This document shows positions 1 to 10,545 of a DNA stretch of 64,000 nt, one piece after another. The notes beneath the pieces are model-generated. The model was not told the DNA's origin. It made no database searches and saw only the letters and a program-made list of their open reading frames with translations. The stretch is from Capitulum mitella (lineage: Eukaryota > Arthropoda > Thecostraca > Pollicipedomorpha > Pollicipedidae). The position numbers and the translations under genes are program-made. How positions within the stretch are numbered: position 1 is the first letter of the stretch; the number at the start of each line of letters is the position of its first letter. The DNA is taken from the NCBI GenBank assembly GCA_030062745.1, contig CP099839.1, forward strand, positions 3,576,615 through 3,640,614. The letters are read 5' to 3'.

Positions 1-49
1 CGTGCTGGACATGAAGCAGCTGAACTTCTGACAAATTGAGAAAGGGTTG

Positions 50-283
50 CTAAAAAAGTGACCATGAAAACTTAAATGCGTTGCTGACATGTCTGTAAAC
101 TTCCTGCAAGCTAATATCTCGGTATTTTGACTGACACTGTATCGTGCGTTTCCTCTCTTCTGCTTCAGACTTCGATGGCGACACCCTTTCATCCTTAAAT
201 TGGTGGGCGAACCGCATCTTCCACCTCATACTGCTCCGCTCACGATGCACGTTGGGGTTCTTTTCCACGACTGACCATCGCAC
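50..283 (-). CDS. Possible internal exon, unrecognised
   Basis: A 77-codon open frame on the minus strand, rich in Arg, Lys, Glu and Ser. It is not recognised as any family. A possible 3' splice site ends just before position 283 (a CAG after a weak pyrimidine stretch). The first codon of the open stretch is GTG, so a true start is not implied. Third codon positions look moderately GC-rich, as in some other candidate exons here. No convincing donor was found at the other end. It could equally be a chance open frame, and the call rests only on length and composition. Confidence 0.18.
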   Translation of the reverse strand: MRWSVVEKNPNVHRERSSMRWKMRFAHQFKDERVSPSKSEAEERKRTIQCQSKYRDISLQEVYRHVSNAFKFSWSLF

Positions 284-1393
284 TGTGCTCGAGTAGCAGC
301 AGTCTGTTCAGATGTAGCTTCCGCGGCTACGGGTGGTAAAAGCGTTTTACTCTTACTGATGTTATCTGTCTGTTTTGTTAATCATATGCTGATTCCTTGC
401 TGTGTCAGTCACACAACTACATTTATTCCAGTCTTTCCTTCTGATAACATGTGGCTTTGTTTATGGTCCCGTTAGCCAGATAGGCATGCTCTAGCTCGAG
501 CGATGCAATGTCGGGCCAAACGCTATCTCCTTTGTGGGATAATTCACGTCTGGACAGTGCTGCCATAAACTGAGGTGGACCGCCTGAAAAAGTAGCATGA
601 TATTACAGTCCCGCCGCAGGGGCGGCAAATGCTCCCGTCTGAAAAGGCCAGCAAGGCAAGGATGGTCGCTGGCCCAGGGCTGCACTTCCCGAACAGATGC
701 CTCCTTTCACCTCGCCAATTTTCCCTTGTATCTCCAGTGCTTTGATGGTGTGCATGTCTGGGAATCACAGAGAGAGCAAACCCTGAATACTTCGTTCTTT
801 TTTTGGTGGTGGAGTTATAAAGTTCCTGCAACCTACGCCCATAAGCATAACGGATACTGCACTCCTATTTGTCATCACTGGCCATACCCTGCTGTATGTC
901 TTTTGGAACACAAAGAATTCGCATTTCAATGCTTCCATATTTTGTAGTGAAACTGCACCGATTTACTGGTCCAACTGTAAAGCAACGCATGCAGTGCAGT
1001 GGGAAATAAAAAGCTTGGGCGTCTGGAGTCCTGACCTAGAAAAATTTCCATTATAATGTCATAACCCTTGGCACAAAACTTCCTGGAAACGTGTCAGTAA
1101 GATATCCATCCAATAATCTCGAGCAGCACAATCTCGTGAAACGTGGCCGCAGCCTGCGGTAACTTTTTGTCACCGGTTTTAACCGGTCAAAACTGGCTCG
1201 CTGAAAACACGACGGCAAAAATGGCAATAACAACCGTCCAAATTGCTTTACCGAAATTTATTTAGGTTCTAATATTGCGCCATCAACCACAGTTCAATTA
1301 CATCAAACGCAAAAAAATGTTTTCGAATATTTCAGTCTGGTTAACAGCACAGCAATTAACTTGAGCACACCACTTTAAAATATGTGAACCAAA
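284..1393. other. No gene recognised
   Basis: Mixed-composition DNA. Open frames of up to 116 codons occur on both strands near 500-950, but they overlap each other and none has splice or family support. Nothing else was identified. Confidence 0.4.
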
Positions 1394-1705
1394 ATGCAAC
1401 ACAAGCCACTTGGGTGCTGCGTCGGAAAATAAGCGAAACTTTACTGTGAGAAAGTGAAACATTTAGATCCATAAGTGATAGATGTTCCTTTTGCAGGATG
1501 CAACACAAGCCACTTGGGTGCTGCATCGGAAAATAAGTGAAACTTTATTGTGATAAAATGGAACATTTGGATCCATCAGTGATCGATATTCCTTTTTCAA
1601 AATGCAACACAGGCCACTTGGGTGCTGCGTCGGAAAATAAGCCAAACTTTAATGTGATGAAATGGGACAGTTAGATCCATAAGTGATCGATATTCCTTTC
1701 CCATA
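1394..1705 (+). repeat. 104-bp tandem repeat, three copies
   Basis: Three head-to-tail copies begin at 1394, 1498 and 1602, each opening with ATGCAACACA and carrying a CACTTGGGTGCTGC core. The period is exactly 104 bp. Copies differ by scattered substitutions, so this is an old local duplication. The period is not a multiple of three, which argues against a coding repeat. Confidence 0.9.
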
Positions 1706-2967
1706 CACGCTACTCACAACACAAACAGTGACTGCGGAAATTGAAATGCTGGTGCTGTTGTAACAACTGATCACTTGAAAAAATAGAAGAAGATATTTGG
1801 GCCCGCGTCTTGTAAAGTGGTTTGGCTAAATTTCCTTTCAAAATATTAACATTTAGATCGGACACATCAGATAACGTTTCAGCAAGAGCATTAGACATGT
1901 AACTTTTGTCCTTTATTAAGGGAAACCTTGGATGTGGCCGGCTATAACAACTGGAATGCCAGGATGCAGTGGGTGTGTGGCATGAAGAAGTGGACAACGT
2001 GGATTAGGCAGCTTTTGCCCTTAGGCACGTATAGACAAACCACGTTAAACTACGTGACTTAAGCCAGAAAATTACGATACGCCAGAGTCTGAACTCGCAC
2101 ATATCTGTTTAAATTTCTTTCATTCAGCATAAGTGTCTCTGGACAGTCACGACAGCTGAGTCTTAAATGCACTGCTACGTCGACACTGATCAACGTAAAC
2201 TATTACAGCTGCACTTGTCGCATGAAATGGTTACATAGTACAACGCCTGGTTTAATCTCTCCACCTTTTCAAGATACTACACGAATAGGTTTTGCGATTG
2301 CGACTGCGATATTGCTACTGCGTGTTCCCCGTGCCGGACGGCACGCTGCTGTCCCAGCCCGCCAAACTCGAACGGAAAATGACAGTTCGGTCACCGCTTC
2401 CGCACACGACGCCTGAGTCCTGGTCCGTTAGTAAGACCTGCAGACAATGCCGGCGGGACTGGAGCGTGCCGGTGCCTGCCGGCCGGGAGCGCAGCTGGCC
2501 GGAGGACCGACTTCCGGCGCGGTCCGGCGACGGCCTGATGAATGCCAGATGCGCCGGTCCTGGCCGGCCGACCAGCACAACAGAGGTCCTTCGATCTGCT
2601 GGCTCGGTGGGAGCCCAATCAAAGCCGCGGCGCCATCGCGCAGGAAACATGGGCTCCTTGAGCCTAACATATAAGCTGCACACCGCGGAACGCAACTGTT
2701 TGGTGGCAACCTGAAGCCTTTTTCAACTCAGTAAAGGCATGTCGTCGTCGAGGCGCGTACTTTGTTCCCCTGGCCGCTGAAAAAAACTAAGGAAATAAAA
2801 ACGAACAAACAGGCTACACCCCACTGCAACCTTGTCAGACGATGACGACTGAAATGTTTTAATCTCAATCAGATCAAAGCGCGCAAAATGGGTCGGCGTG
2901 GAAGCGCAAATCGAGAGAAGTTCTGGACACACGTCGCCTAAATACTGGGAGATTCGCGCAACTTTCT
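1706..2967. other. Unassigned; GC-rich island at about 2310-2700
   Basis: The GC/CpG-rich patch at about 2310-2700 has overlapping open frames on both strands, the expected by-product of high GC. It may be an exon or a promoter island, but no splice signal decides it. A 95-codon minus-strand open frame at 1710-1997 is also unsupported. Confidence 0.35.
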
Positions 2968-4193
2968 TTAACCCGCGCACGACCGTCGGTCCGTCTCGAA
3001 CATGGGCAAATGGGGGGGCAGTTGACTGCCCCCCCCCTCTAACTCACGAACGGTTGGTCGCACGATAAAATTAAACACGCCGTTGGAAAGCCTGTGACCA
3101 GTAGAGCTCGAAACTGATCTCATTTTTAGTTTTAGATAATGTAAGTCAATTTACGCCCTATATATATTTTCTCATAGCCGACTGCATGACACCGAGAAAT
3201 GGTCTGAATCTCAAGGGCTGTGACTAATAACGCATAGGTAAAGACACCAGCGCACAAGTAAAGGTCCGCGGATGCCGAAACACGTCTAATTTCCCCATAT
3301 TTGTTCAATACATACGCCGAAACGTTGAGTTAAAGACACCGTAATTCTCCTGCCAGCTGTCGCGGTGCGCCGCTGCTGTATGCGGTACCAAATTGACGGG
3401 AACTTATTTTAGCGTTCCTTTTATTTTCGCGAAAAAAGACGATCTATGTCAATTTTATTGATCTTTGTGGTTCTTGTGATGGTTTCTCACGCTTAAATTT
3501 TGGAAAAATTCATTAGTTACCAATCTACAAAGTTGGCGGAGCCTTATTCGCGAGAGCCTGTTTATTTCCAAAATATGTTATTTTTCAAACTTTTTGAGGT
3601 TCCTGGTATTAATTACGTCTGTGCAAGCCAGTTCTGCCATTTTCCACCCATTCTGAGTAATTCATCGTCGATTTTGACGATGGTACATTTTGGCCCACTA
3701 CAGTTATTCGTGACCTGACCTCAGGTCAATGGCCGGAAGTCACTGATACTTTGCCCAATGACGGTAACTAGATGTCTGCTTGACTCCACACTAAAATGCT
3801 ATGAAATATTCCGTCAATTTCCGAAAAAAACGCCAATACGTCTCAAAAATGGGCTTGACCTTAGGTCAATGACCCGGAAAATTTAAAAAAACCTGAGATG
3901 GCAGATTTGTTGCATCTATCATGATCATTAATCCCTGAAAGTATTATTGAGATATCTTGTTTTGCGAAAAAGCTACAGGGCGCTAAATTTTTTTTGACAT
4001 AGGTCTGTTTGACCTAACCTAGGTCAGGCACCTGGCCTGACCTGGGGTCAAAATTTTGACACGAGATGTAAAATTGATGGGGCAAAAGGTACACAAAGTT
4101 TCATGACTCTGTGTTTGTTGGTTCTCTCGCAATCCCAGAAAAACCTCAGGGGGGGGGCAGTGAACTGCTCACCCCCAGTCGGGGACGGGTTAA
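2968..4193 (+). mobile_element. TTAA-flanked non-autonomous element, family 1, copy 1
   Basis: The element is bounded by TTAA at 2968-2971 and 4190-4193, with inner ends reading CCCGCG and GGACGGG, a short inverted repeat. TTAA duplication with CCC...GGG ends is the hallmark of the piggyBac superfamily, so this is probably a piggyBac-type MITE. It encodes no transposase. Poly-G/poly-C runs lie just inside both ends. The interior holds AGGTCA-type half-sites, including an everted pair with 1-bp spacing at 3716-3728. A second copy lies at 18907-19882. Open frames within it, such as 4048-4512 on the minus strand, run through element ends and are not credible genes. Confidence 0.8.
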
Positions 4194-4931
4194 ACCGCGG
4201 TACTCCAGGCACGCGAAACGGTTCGCGCGCCCGCGGCGAAGCGCCAGAGTCCGGGCGCACAGCAATGCTAAAGGCTGGATGTTCCAGCCACGGGCGCTGC
4301 ATATCACACCTTATGTTACCTTCCTGGCCGCCAAAATAGGAAGGGCGGATGGTAATGTCGGTCGTCTGTGCCTCCAGTCCCCCCCCCCCCAGGCGACCGC
4401 GGTGAAATAACCGTCTTGACAACGACGAATCCGGAATTCGAATTAGTGGTCCGACGGACTGCATGACACATTTTTGGTATGTTTTGTTCATGAGAAACGA
4501 AACAAACAGCATGAAAAATGGGTATCACGCCCGAGTGATAACTGTAGAGACACCCAGTCCTTGGTAGTCCGTTAGAGCGCGAAGTACGAGTACCTAGGTG
4601 GAAAAGGAAAGGCGACCAAAATCCTGCTGCTCTCGTTAAACTGAATGTGCAGCTGCTCTTTAATGCAAGGATATCACGGTTGGAGATTCGTGGAAATTAG
4701 CGGGGGTCCCCGTACGATTTCAGACCGTGCCTTTCCGATCATTGCTATAAGTCTAATGTCAAAATCACTGAATACTGGGAGGGGGATCTGGACCCTTTAA
4801 TCCCCACCCTCCCTCCCGGATCGCAACCCACTAACGATATTACATTTCACCATCAACGTCTCTTCGCGGCCGCTCTGATTCAGCATGGATCAATGCAGAA
4901 CGGTGCTTGATGTGGCTTCAGTACTTAAAAT
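4194..4931. other. No gene recognised
   Basis: Unique-looking sequence directly after the family-1 element. No coding, repeat or splice evidence was found. Confidence 0.4.
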
Positions 4932-5246
4932 ATGCCTATAGAGCGATGCAAAAAAAAAACAAACTACCAACCGCTGACACCAGACGGGCGTTTCATGGTT
5001 ATTCATGAAAACGTAAGGACCACCAATCCTGAACAGGTAACTTCGAAAACATGGTCTCATTCGTTGAAAATACAGCCAGTAAACCCTCGACGGAAATCCT
5101 CTTCAAAACACGTCGCACTAAGTCAACGTGCTAAAGGCTTTATCCATACGCATCCCGTTCGAAGGATTTCAGGTTCTCAACAAATTATTTTCTGGCGAGG
5201 GAAGAGCGAGGAAAGAAATCATCTTGCCTCTGAACAGAATTGCTGA
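4932..5246 (+). CDS. Unsupported 104-codon open frame
   Basis: A 104-codon frame of hydrophilic, Lys/Ser/Thr-rich composition, not recognised. Near 5033 a CAG followed by GTAACT could act as a 5' splice site in frame, but the nearest upstream AG (about 4981) lacks a clear pyrimidine tract. It might be a short exon or chance. Confidence 0.13.
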   Translation: MPIERCKKKTNYQPLTPDGRFMVIHENVRTTNPEQVTSKTWSHSLKIQPVNPRRKSSSKHVALSQRAKGFIHTHPVRRISGSQQIIFWRGKSEERNHLASEQNC

Positions 5247-5271
5247 AACGAATAACGAACCGGAAACTTAC

Positions 5272-5420
5272 CAAGCACTCTCAACTAGAAACGGCGGGCA
5301 GCGAATAAAGTCCCTGATTTGTTCGTTCCAGGGCAACTGACTCGGCCTGCTGATGTCCGCTGTTTGCACGAGCTTGGTCAGATCAAAAGGAGGGAGGAGG
5401 CTGTGGCTCTGACCGGCTCG
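5272..5420 (-). CDS. Possible 5' exon ending at a GTAAGT donor
   Basis: The last exonic base would be 5272, followed by GTAAGT on the minus strand. The upstream minus-strand frame is open through the adjoining CpG island and ends in a non-repetitive stretch of normal composition (Asp, Leu, Thr, Pro, Ile and Trp present), unlike the Pro/Arg/Ala-rich island reading. The start is not determined: the open frame continues through a LINE tail and a tandem repeat that cannot be ancestral coding sequence. The exon may be 5' UTR. No family is recognised. Confidence 0.2.
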
Positions 5421-5499
5421 CGCTGAGGAGGTCGCGGTTTGACCACGGCCGACGGCCACGCCGTCTCCGCGGCCATTTTCAACAGCCTTCCCGGCCAAC

Positions 5500-5554
5500 G
5501 GCGCCGAATGACCCTGCAGTCGGTGCGCCCCTAAGCCCCAATAACTAACTAACT
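5500..5554 (+). mobile_element. LINE (or LINE-tailed SINE) 3' end, extremely 5'-truncated
   Basis: About 40 bp beginning GGCGCCGAATGAC and including GTCGGTGCGCCCCTAAG match the 3' end of the LINE fragment near 62.3 kb almost base for base. Here it is followed by an AACT-type simple tail instead of AATC. The segment can fold into a hairpin (GGCGC with GCGCC). It is what remains of a retrotransposition event that copied only the extreme 3' end. Confidence 0.75.
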
Positions 5555-5644
5555 GGCCAGCCTGTTGCTGTGCTTTCGCGCCGCTTGCGTGATGGGCGCC
5601 GGTTGCCGCTGGCGGTAGCCGGAGTGGTGCGTCCCCCCCCCCCT

Positions 5645-5733
5645 TCCGGCTGACTCGGTGCCGCGTACCCCCCTCCCCTGGCCGACTCGGTGCCACGTAC
5701 CACCCTCCCCCCCGGCCGACTCGGTGCCATTTA
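5645..5733 (+). repeat. Three copies of a 32-34-bp GC-rich unit
   Basis: The core GACTCGGTGCC recurs at about 5652, 5684 and 5718, separated by pyrimidine-rich CCCTCCCC spacers. It lies inside the CpG island and creates artefactual low-complexity reading frames. Confidence 0.75.
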
Positions 5734-6127
5734 GCGGCGGCCGGCGGCGGCCGCGCGATTAGGGTCAGCAGAATGCCCGCCGGCGCCGGCACCTGTTTAC
5801 CGCGGGCGACGCGGCCGGCCGCCGTGCCTTGCCGCGCTCGGCGCCCGGCGAACGCTGTCAGCCGCCGCAGCACGCCACAATTGGATTAGCGCCGAGGCTG
5901 GCCGAGTGGCGGACGGCGCGGCACCGCGACGGCGCGGAGAGCGGCAATTGCCCGGAACTGCGGAGCGCGACACTCAACGGCCAGGGCCAGACGCCCGTTC
6001 GGCGACGGTTATTCTCCGCCGTGTAGCTCGAAACGGTCCCGCCGGGCTCGTGGCGGCGAAATGAATTTCCACATCCAGTTTCGACCAGGCAGAAAAAAAA
6101 CGCCAGTGGGTTTGAGACAACATGCAT

Positions 6128-7075
6128 TATTACCGCCGACTGTTATTGTGTAAGTGCTTGCTATAAGGTGTCGTATCTATTTACTACTAAATTCTCAAAT
6201 TTAGCTACTTTTTTAAGCTACATTAAAGTAATAAACGTAAATAATGAACGGATGAATTTCGGCGAGAGATGCCAGGCACCGAATTGCTAGTAAAACAGGC
6301 CATATTCACTTCAATGAATACGATTGGTCGCAAAAAGGTCCATTTAAGTTTTTATACGTTTTAATTATTTTAACTATTTAAAATAATTATAGTGGTAATT
6401 ATGGGTCGCAATATTTCAGATTTTAATCTTACACTTAATGGCGGCGCTGTGGTATCGTCTCACGTCATCCATTTTTGCACACGTCATGGGGGCAGTGCGA
6501 TGAGAGCACCAGCAGCTGGAAGACTCCCGTTACCCCGGCCACCCTGCAATAAATTCTTTTGCCCTCTGAAATCACGTCGTTTATATTTATTTATTTTCAT
6601 TTCCATCCTTTGCAGCTCCCGTGGTCTGTAAGCTTATAACCTGGAAACTTGGGAGCTTTCTCTGAAGCACGTACGCCAGGGACACACTCTAACAATGCCA
6701 ACTTGTTTGCCCAGGTTTGCTGGCTATAAAGGAAATTGCCGGAAAGTGGCAGAAAAGGAAACCAGTGGAATGTCATTATACACCAGATTACTGTAATGAT
6801 GTTTACGGGAGCAAAACACCATAACGGTGATTGCTATACAGATACCAGCAGTTGGCACTGGGGCTGTTGCACTGTGGGATAGGGTGGGCGTAAGTTCCAT
6901 GATAAGGTCTTCTGGTTGACCCCTGACTCATTTTGAAACCTTTCGTTTATTCAACAACACTTTTATAATAAAAATTTTGGGGACCCAGGACAGGAGGACA
7001 AAGGCAGATAACACAAGACTCGATGAATTTCGAGCAGAGCTCTAAAGAAAACTAACTACGGTAACGCCAACCCAC
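6128..7075. other. No gene recognised
   Basis: AT-rich sequence without recognisable coding or repeat structure. A minus-strand AATAAA motif (plus-strand TTTATT) near 6953 could serve the exon candidate at 7081-7187. Confidence 0.35.
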
Positions 7076-7080
7076 TCAGT

Positions 7081-7187
7081 TCACACCGAGGTGTCGAAAC
7101 CCACAGCCAGGTTCTGGAACGTGCCTAGGCACAGCAACGTTGGCAGGTCCACGATGACCGTCACCGACGCCGCCTGCCCGACCTCCC
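7081..7187 (-). CDS. Possible terminal coding exon, unrecognised
   Basis: On the minus strand a TCTGCAG acceptor-like site ends at 7188. The following frame encodes about 35 residues (opening Gly-Glu-Val-Gly and ending Phe-Asp-Thr-Ser-Val) before TGA at 7083-7081. The peptide is hydrophobic-rich and normal in composition, whereas the alternative frames of this GC-rich patch are Arg/Pro-biased. A polyadenylation-like AATAAA lies about 125 bp downstream on the same strand. These features fit a last exon. No family is recognised, and the reading could still be chance in a GC-rich island (about 7080-7560). Confidence 0.25.
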
Positions 7188-7957
7188 CTGCAGAGACGTT
7201 GTCCGCGGGGTCGTCCCACGAAGACAGACTGCCGCCGCTGTCGCCGCCGGGCAGTCCAGCCAGTCCATGAGCCGGCCGCAGCGGCAGACGGCAGTACCGG
7301 GCCTCCCTCCGACCCGGGGGCCGGGGTCCCACGCCGACGGCCGCTGCGGAAGGTTGGAGGCACATCCAGCGGCGGCCGAGCCCTGCACGCCGCCAGCCAG
7401 CTGCGGCTCAGCCAGCACGCTCTGCGCTTCTCCCGCCGGCTGGCTCGCAGGGTCAGGACGCCGTGCTTACGGAGGCTGCCGTCCGCGCGCGGGCCGAAAG
7501 CGCCGGCCCCCCGGCACCGCCCTCTGCGATACAAATAACCCAAGCACTTGCCGGAAACCCTGGACGTGTTCGCGTCGGTGCTTTACTGCCTGAAGAGTTA
7601 CCGAAGAAAGAACAGCATACTAGTAAAGCACGGCAACACCACCCTCCGACTCGGGTCGTTAGCGGGCCTTCCATCGCAGAAGTTCGGGTCAGCTTGTTGT
7701 GCGCGCCATCGCTCTTTCTTTTGATAACAGGCCCTAATGCTAGCGCAGCTCTGTTCTAGCAGCTAGCCCAGTTCTGCAACGATAACTGCAGCGGTGACAA
7801 ACTTACTTCCTGTTTATGTGACAGACACCAGCAATATCAAAAGAAAATCAGACAGTTTGCAAGGTTATGTTTCACAAAGAAAAACATTTGCACCGCAAGT
7901 CTTCATGCGTATTTCCCAATACCACCGTTGCGGCGCCTGATATACCTTCAGTTCGCC

Positions 7958-8756
7958 TTAACTTCACTTCCGGAGGGCTAGCCGAGTCCCGGCAGGGGGT
8001 CCCCCGCCTCCCCCCTCCCCATGACCTCGAGAACTTCACATACGATTTCATCGTAACAAACGGTAATCGATTTTCCATGACGTGAACTACATTTCCATAA
8101 AAATAGATTTTCAAGATACTGGAAAGGGGTGGATGCGGGAACGGACAAAAAAAGTCAAAAATGGCGGCATTTTTGGAATTGTTATAACTCTGCTGTTTAT
8201 GGACCGATTTTCATGTCATTGGTATGAACCGAGAGCTTATGGATGGACCATCGATCATACAATTAAGATTTATATATGTACATATATATATGTATATATA
8301 TATGTATATATATATATATATAAATATATATAGTATAATGCCGAGCCAGGGACATGCACTGAAGGTGAAGATGAACTGCCACGGTCACATGTCGATCAGG
8401 TCAACTTACGACCTTTGACCCTAAATGACCTCCAGTGACCTCAGAGTCACGCGAAGTGATCTTAAGCGCATTTCGCATTGTTTGAAAATGTTTCCAATCA
8501 TTTAAACTGACTCTATTTCTGACGTTCAATTTCACGGTTGTTATGATTTAGCACCCGCGCTATGATACTTAGGCCCTAGCTCCGTAACGCGACCTGATAT
8601 CAACTTGAAATGTTCTACAAAAAAGAGGAAATCCTCATATTACACATATCCCGGGTTTGTATCCTGAAAACTGGCGCAAAAATTACTATTAGGAAACCGA
8701 ATTTTGGTTGCTGACCTTGACCTAACCTTGTGAAATGGCATCAGATTAACAAAGTG
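7958..8756 (-). mobile_element. Family-2 TTAA element, copy D, left half
   Basis: Starts at TTAA (7958-7961) and matches the 40.8-kb family-2 copy in the same orientation: a CCGGAGGGCTAG start, the GGTAATCGATTT block, GTTTATGGACCGATTT, GACCTTTGACC and ACCTTGACCTAACCTTG. The match stops near AACAAAG at 8756, where LINE sequence begins. The missing right part is found at 12886-13212. It is strongly diverged and carries an internal AT-rich microsatellite. Confidence 0.75.
8267..8333. repeat. TA/TATATG microsatellite
   Basis: Alternating TA with interspersed TG steps, internal to the copy-D family-2 element and absent from the better preserved copies, so it arose after insertion. Confidence 0.85.
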
Positions 8757-8931
8757 GCAACGGTGACCTCGACCAGTGAGGACGTGAGGTCGGTAGGTTC
8801 CGCGCATGGCCTGCAGCTAGGCGGACAGCGCATTGTGGCGGCCGGCGCGTCCAAAGCGAACAGATTGAAAAGAGCGCCAAAACGCCAAGTTTGGTGCAGC
8901 TTTTCTTGTATTACTCGTGCGATGGCGTCTG

Positions 8932-10171
8932 CCGAGTCTGACTCTGAGTCCATGGACAGCGCAGCGGAAGACGTGGTCCAGCCGAGGGCAAAGCCGCAGG
9001 TGAGAAACCGACAGCTGTCTGTGACAGAGGTATTCCGTGCAGTTAACAGCAAAGAGCATAGCAAAAAAGAGACTGCTGCCGAATGAAAGTTCAGTCAGAA
9101 TATCAGACTGCGCCATCCATGCTGCAAGAAACGGAGAAGCTGATCCAGACTAGCACTACGAAGACCATAGTTGCATTCGAGTCGAAGTTTGAAGCGATCG
9201 GCAATCGTGTGCAGATACTCGAGGCAGAGGTTCACGAGAAAGACATCAAAATTCAGCAGCTTCAAGCCAGAGTTAGCCAAAGAAGCCGGGAAACCGAGAG
9301 AACTGCTGAGCGGATAGAGCTGACTGACCGGAACCGGGGAGCTGACACGCTGATTTTCACAACCAAGAAGCTTGGGACATGTCGCAAAAACGAAAATATC
9401 GCCGTCAACAAAGGGAAAATAATCAGTGAACGGTTCCCTGGCGTCAGCATGTCGGTCTCGGACGTACAAGCTGCTCATGTAGGGGAATGACAAAGTCATC
9501 TGCAAATTCCGCAGAAGAGACCTGCGCAACGTTTTCTTCGAAAAGCGATTCAACCTCATGAAACACCCCGCGGAGCAGCTCATTACCTGCGCATTAACGA
9601 GTAGTTCACACACGCAAAAAAGGAAGTGTACAATACGCTTCTGGCTGCTAAGAGAACAGCAAAGGTGTTCACCGTGTACTCGACTGGCGAAGCAGTTTCC
9701 TGCAAAATCAATAAGCAGAGCGGTGCGATCCGGGTCCACAAATACGATAGAGCAGCCTTCATCGCGGGTGGGAGAAGCGCACCTCCGAGATCGCCGGCGG
9801 CGACCGAACGAGGTGCTGGCGCCGCTTCGACGACCGCGCGCCCCCGCACGCCTCCAGCAGCACCCGAGCCGGCGGGCGCCTCGCCGGTGAGCGGTTTCGG
9901 CGGTGCGCGACCGCCGCCGGCAGCGGCTCCCGCTTGGCCGGCGGCTTCGGTTCCGGCGTCAGTTTCGGCTTCGGCTCGCGTGGCAACTGCAGCGATGGCG
10001 GCGGATCCGATTCCTGACGTCAGCGGCTCGCGTGCGGCGACGGACTCCGTTCCAGCAGAGACGTCCGGCGGTCCGGTCAGCACCCAATCGAGGAGGGATG
10101 GACACACAGTCGACGGTCGCGCTGACGTCATACGCCTGTCACGGCCCGAAAATCTGCATATATCCAGCTAG
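8932..10171 (+). pseudogene. LINE ORF1-like protein relic (coiled coil, RRM-like, C-terminal domain)
   Basis: ORF1 of L1/Tx1 LINEs encodes an RNA-binding chaperone of the retrotransposition particle. Here an acidic Ser/Asp/Glu start (ATG 8932) is followed, after a frameshift near 9083, by a heptad-like Glu/Gln/Lys/Leu segment at 9120-9300 that fits a coiled coil. An RRM-like part follows, opening around Asp-Thr-Leu-Ile-Phe and containing Glu-Arg-Phe-Pro-Gly. The reading then moves to another frame at about 9487 (Val-Ile-Cys-Lys-Phe-Arg-Arg-Arg-Asp). It shifts again near 9626 to a C-terminal-domain-like stretch (Ala-Lys-Val-Phe-Thr-Val-Tyr). A Pro/Ala-rich tail encoded by a GC-rich patch runs to a stop at 10171. 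At least three frame breaks make it a pseudogene. The antisense 214-codon frame is a shadow. Confidence 0.65.
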
Positions 10172-10545
10172 GTGGGACTACGTTGAGATAAAGCTAAACT
10201 AGGTTTAAATTTAAATTTCTTTATCAGTGTTTCAAGTAATTAATGGCGGATGCGACTGCATACCTGCAGTCTTCCACAAAGCTGATGCAGCAGGTTGGCA
10301 CTGCTAAGTTTTAACATTGCCGGCCGCCCGCTGGCATGGCGCTGCATTGGTATGGTAGCGATGAACATGTATTTTGTTGGGGTAGCGAAGTGTATTATAG
10401 TGCTAAGGGAAGAAAGGATGGTGTTCATAGCTACGTTATATTCCACATGTGTCACTTACTCGTACGGAGACAGACACATATGCTTACAAACATTCAACAA
10501 GTACACGCACACATACAAACACGTGTGTATACGTGTACATCAGCC

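Larger units (their letters stand above)
5400..6030. promoter_or_regulatory. CpG-rich island
   Basis: About 600 bp of GC-rich, CpG-dense sequence in AT-rich surroundings. Long open frames on both strands, such as 5268-5873 on the minus strand, are expected here by composition alone. A strong donor-like CTTG|GTAAGT on the minus strand at 5272/5271 follows it, so the island could hold the promoter and first exon of a minus-strand gene. That link is inference. Confidence 0.35.

Noticed and set aside
1394..1705. Possible CRISPR-like array
   Set aside because: Direct tandem duplication with no spacers, in eukaryotic DNA; the same holds for the 56-bp array at 10641.
4048..4512. 154-codon minus-strand frame
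   Set aside because: It crosses the end of the TTAA element and poly-G/poly-C runs.
5268..5873. A 201-codon minus-strand frame
   Set aside because: It runs through a LINE tail and a 33-bp tandem repeat inside a CpG island; most of it is compositional. Only the last ~50 codons next to a donor are kept as a weak candidate.
7081..7365. Serine-protease-like Gly-Gly-Asp-Ser-Gly-Gly string
   Set aside because: It arises in a GC-rich repeatful stretch (GGCGGCGACAGCGGCGGC) without the other protease motifs.
9583..10131. Long antisense and alternative frames (182 and 214 codons) over the LINE ORF1 relic
   Set aside because: They are shadows of the ORF1 relic and its GC-rich Pro/Ala tail.
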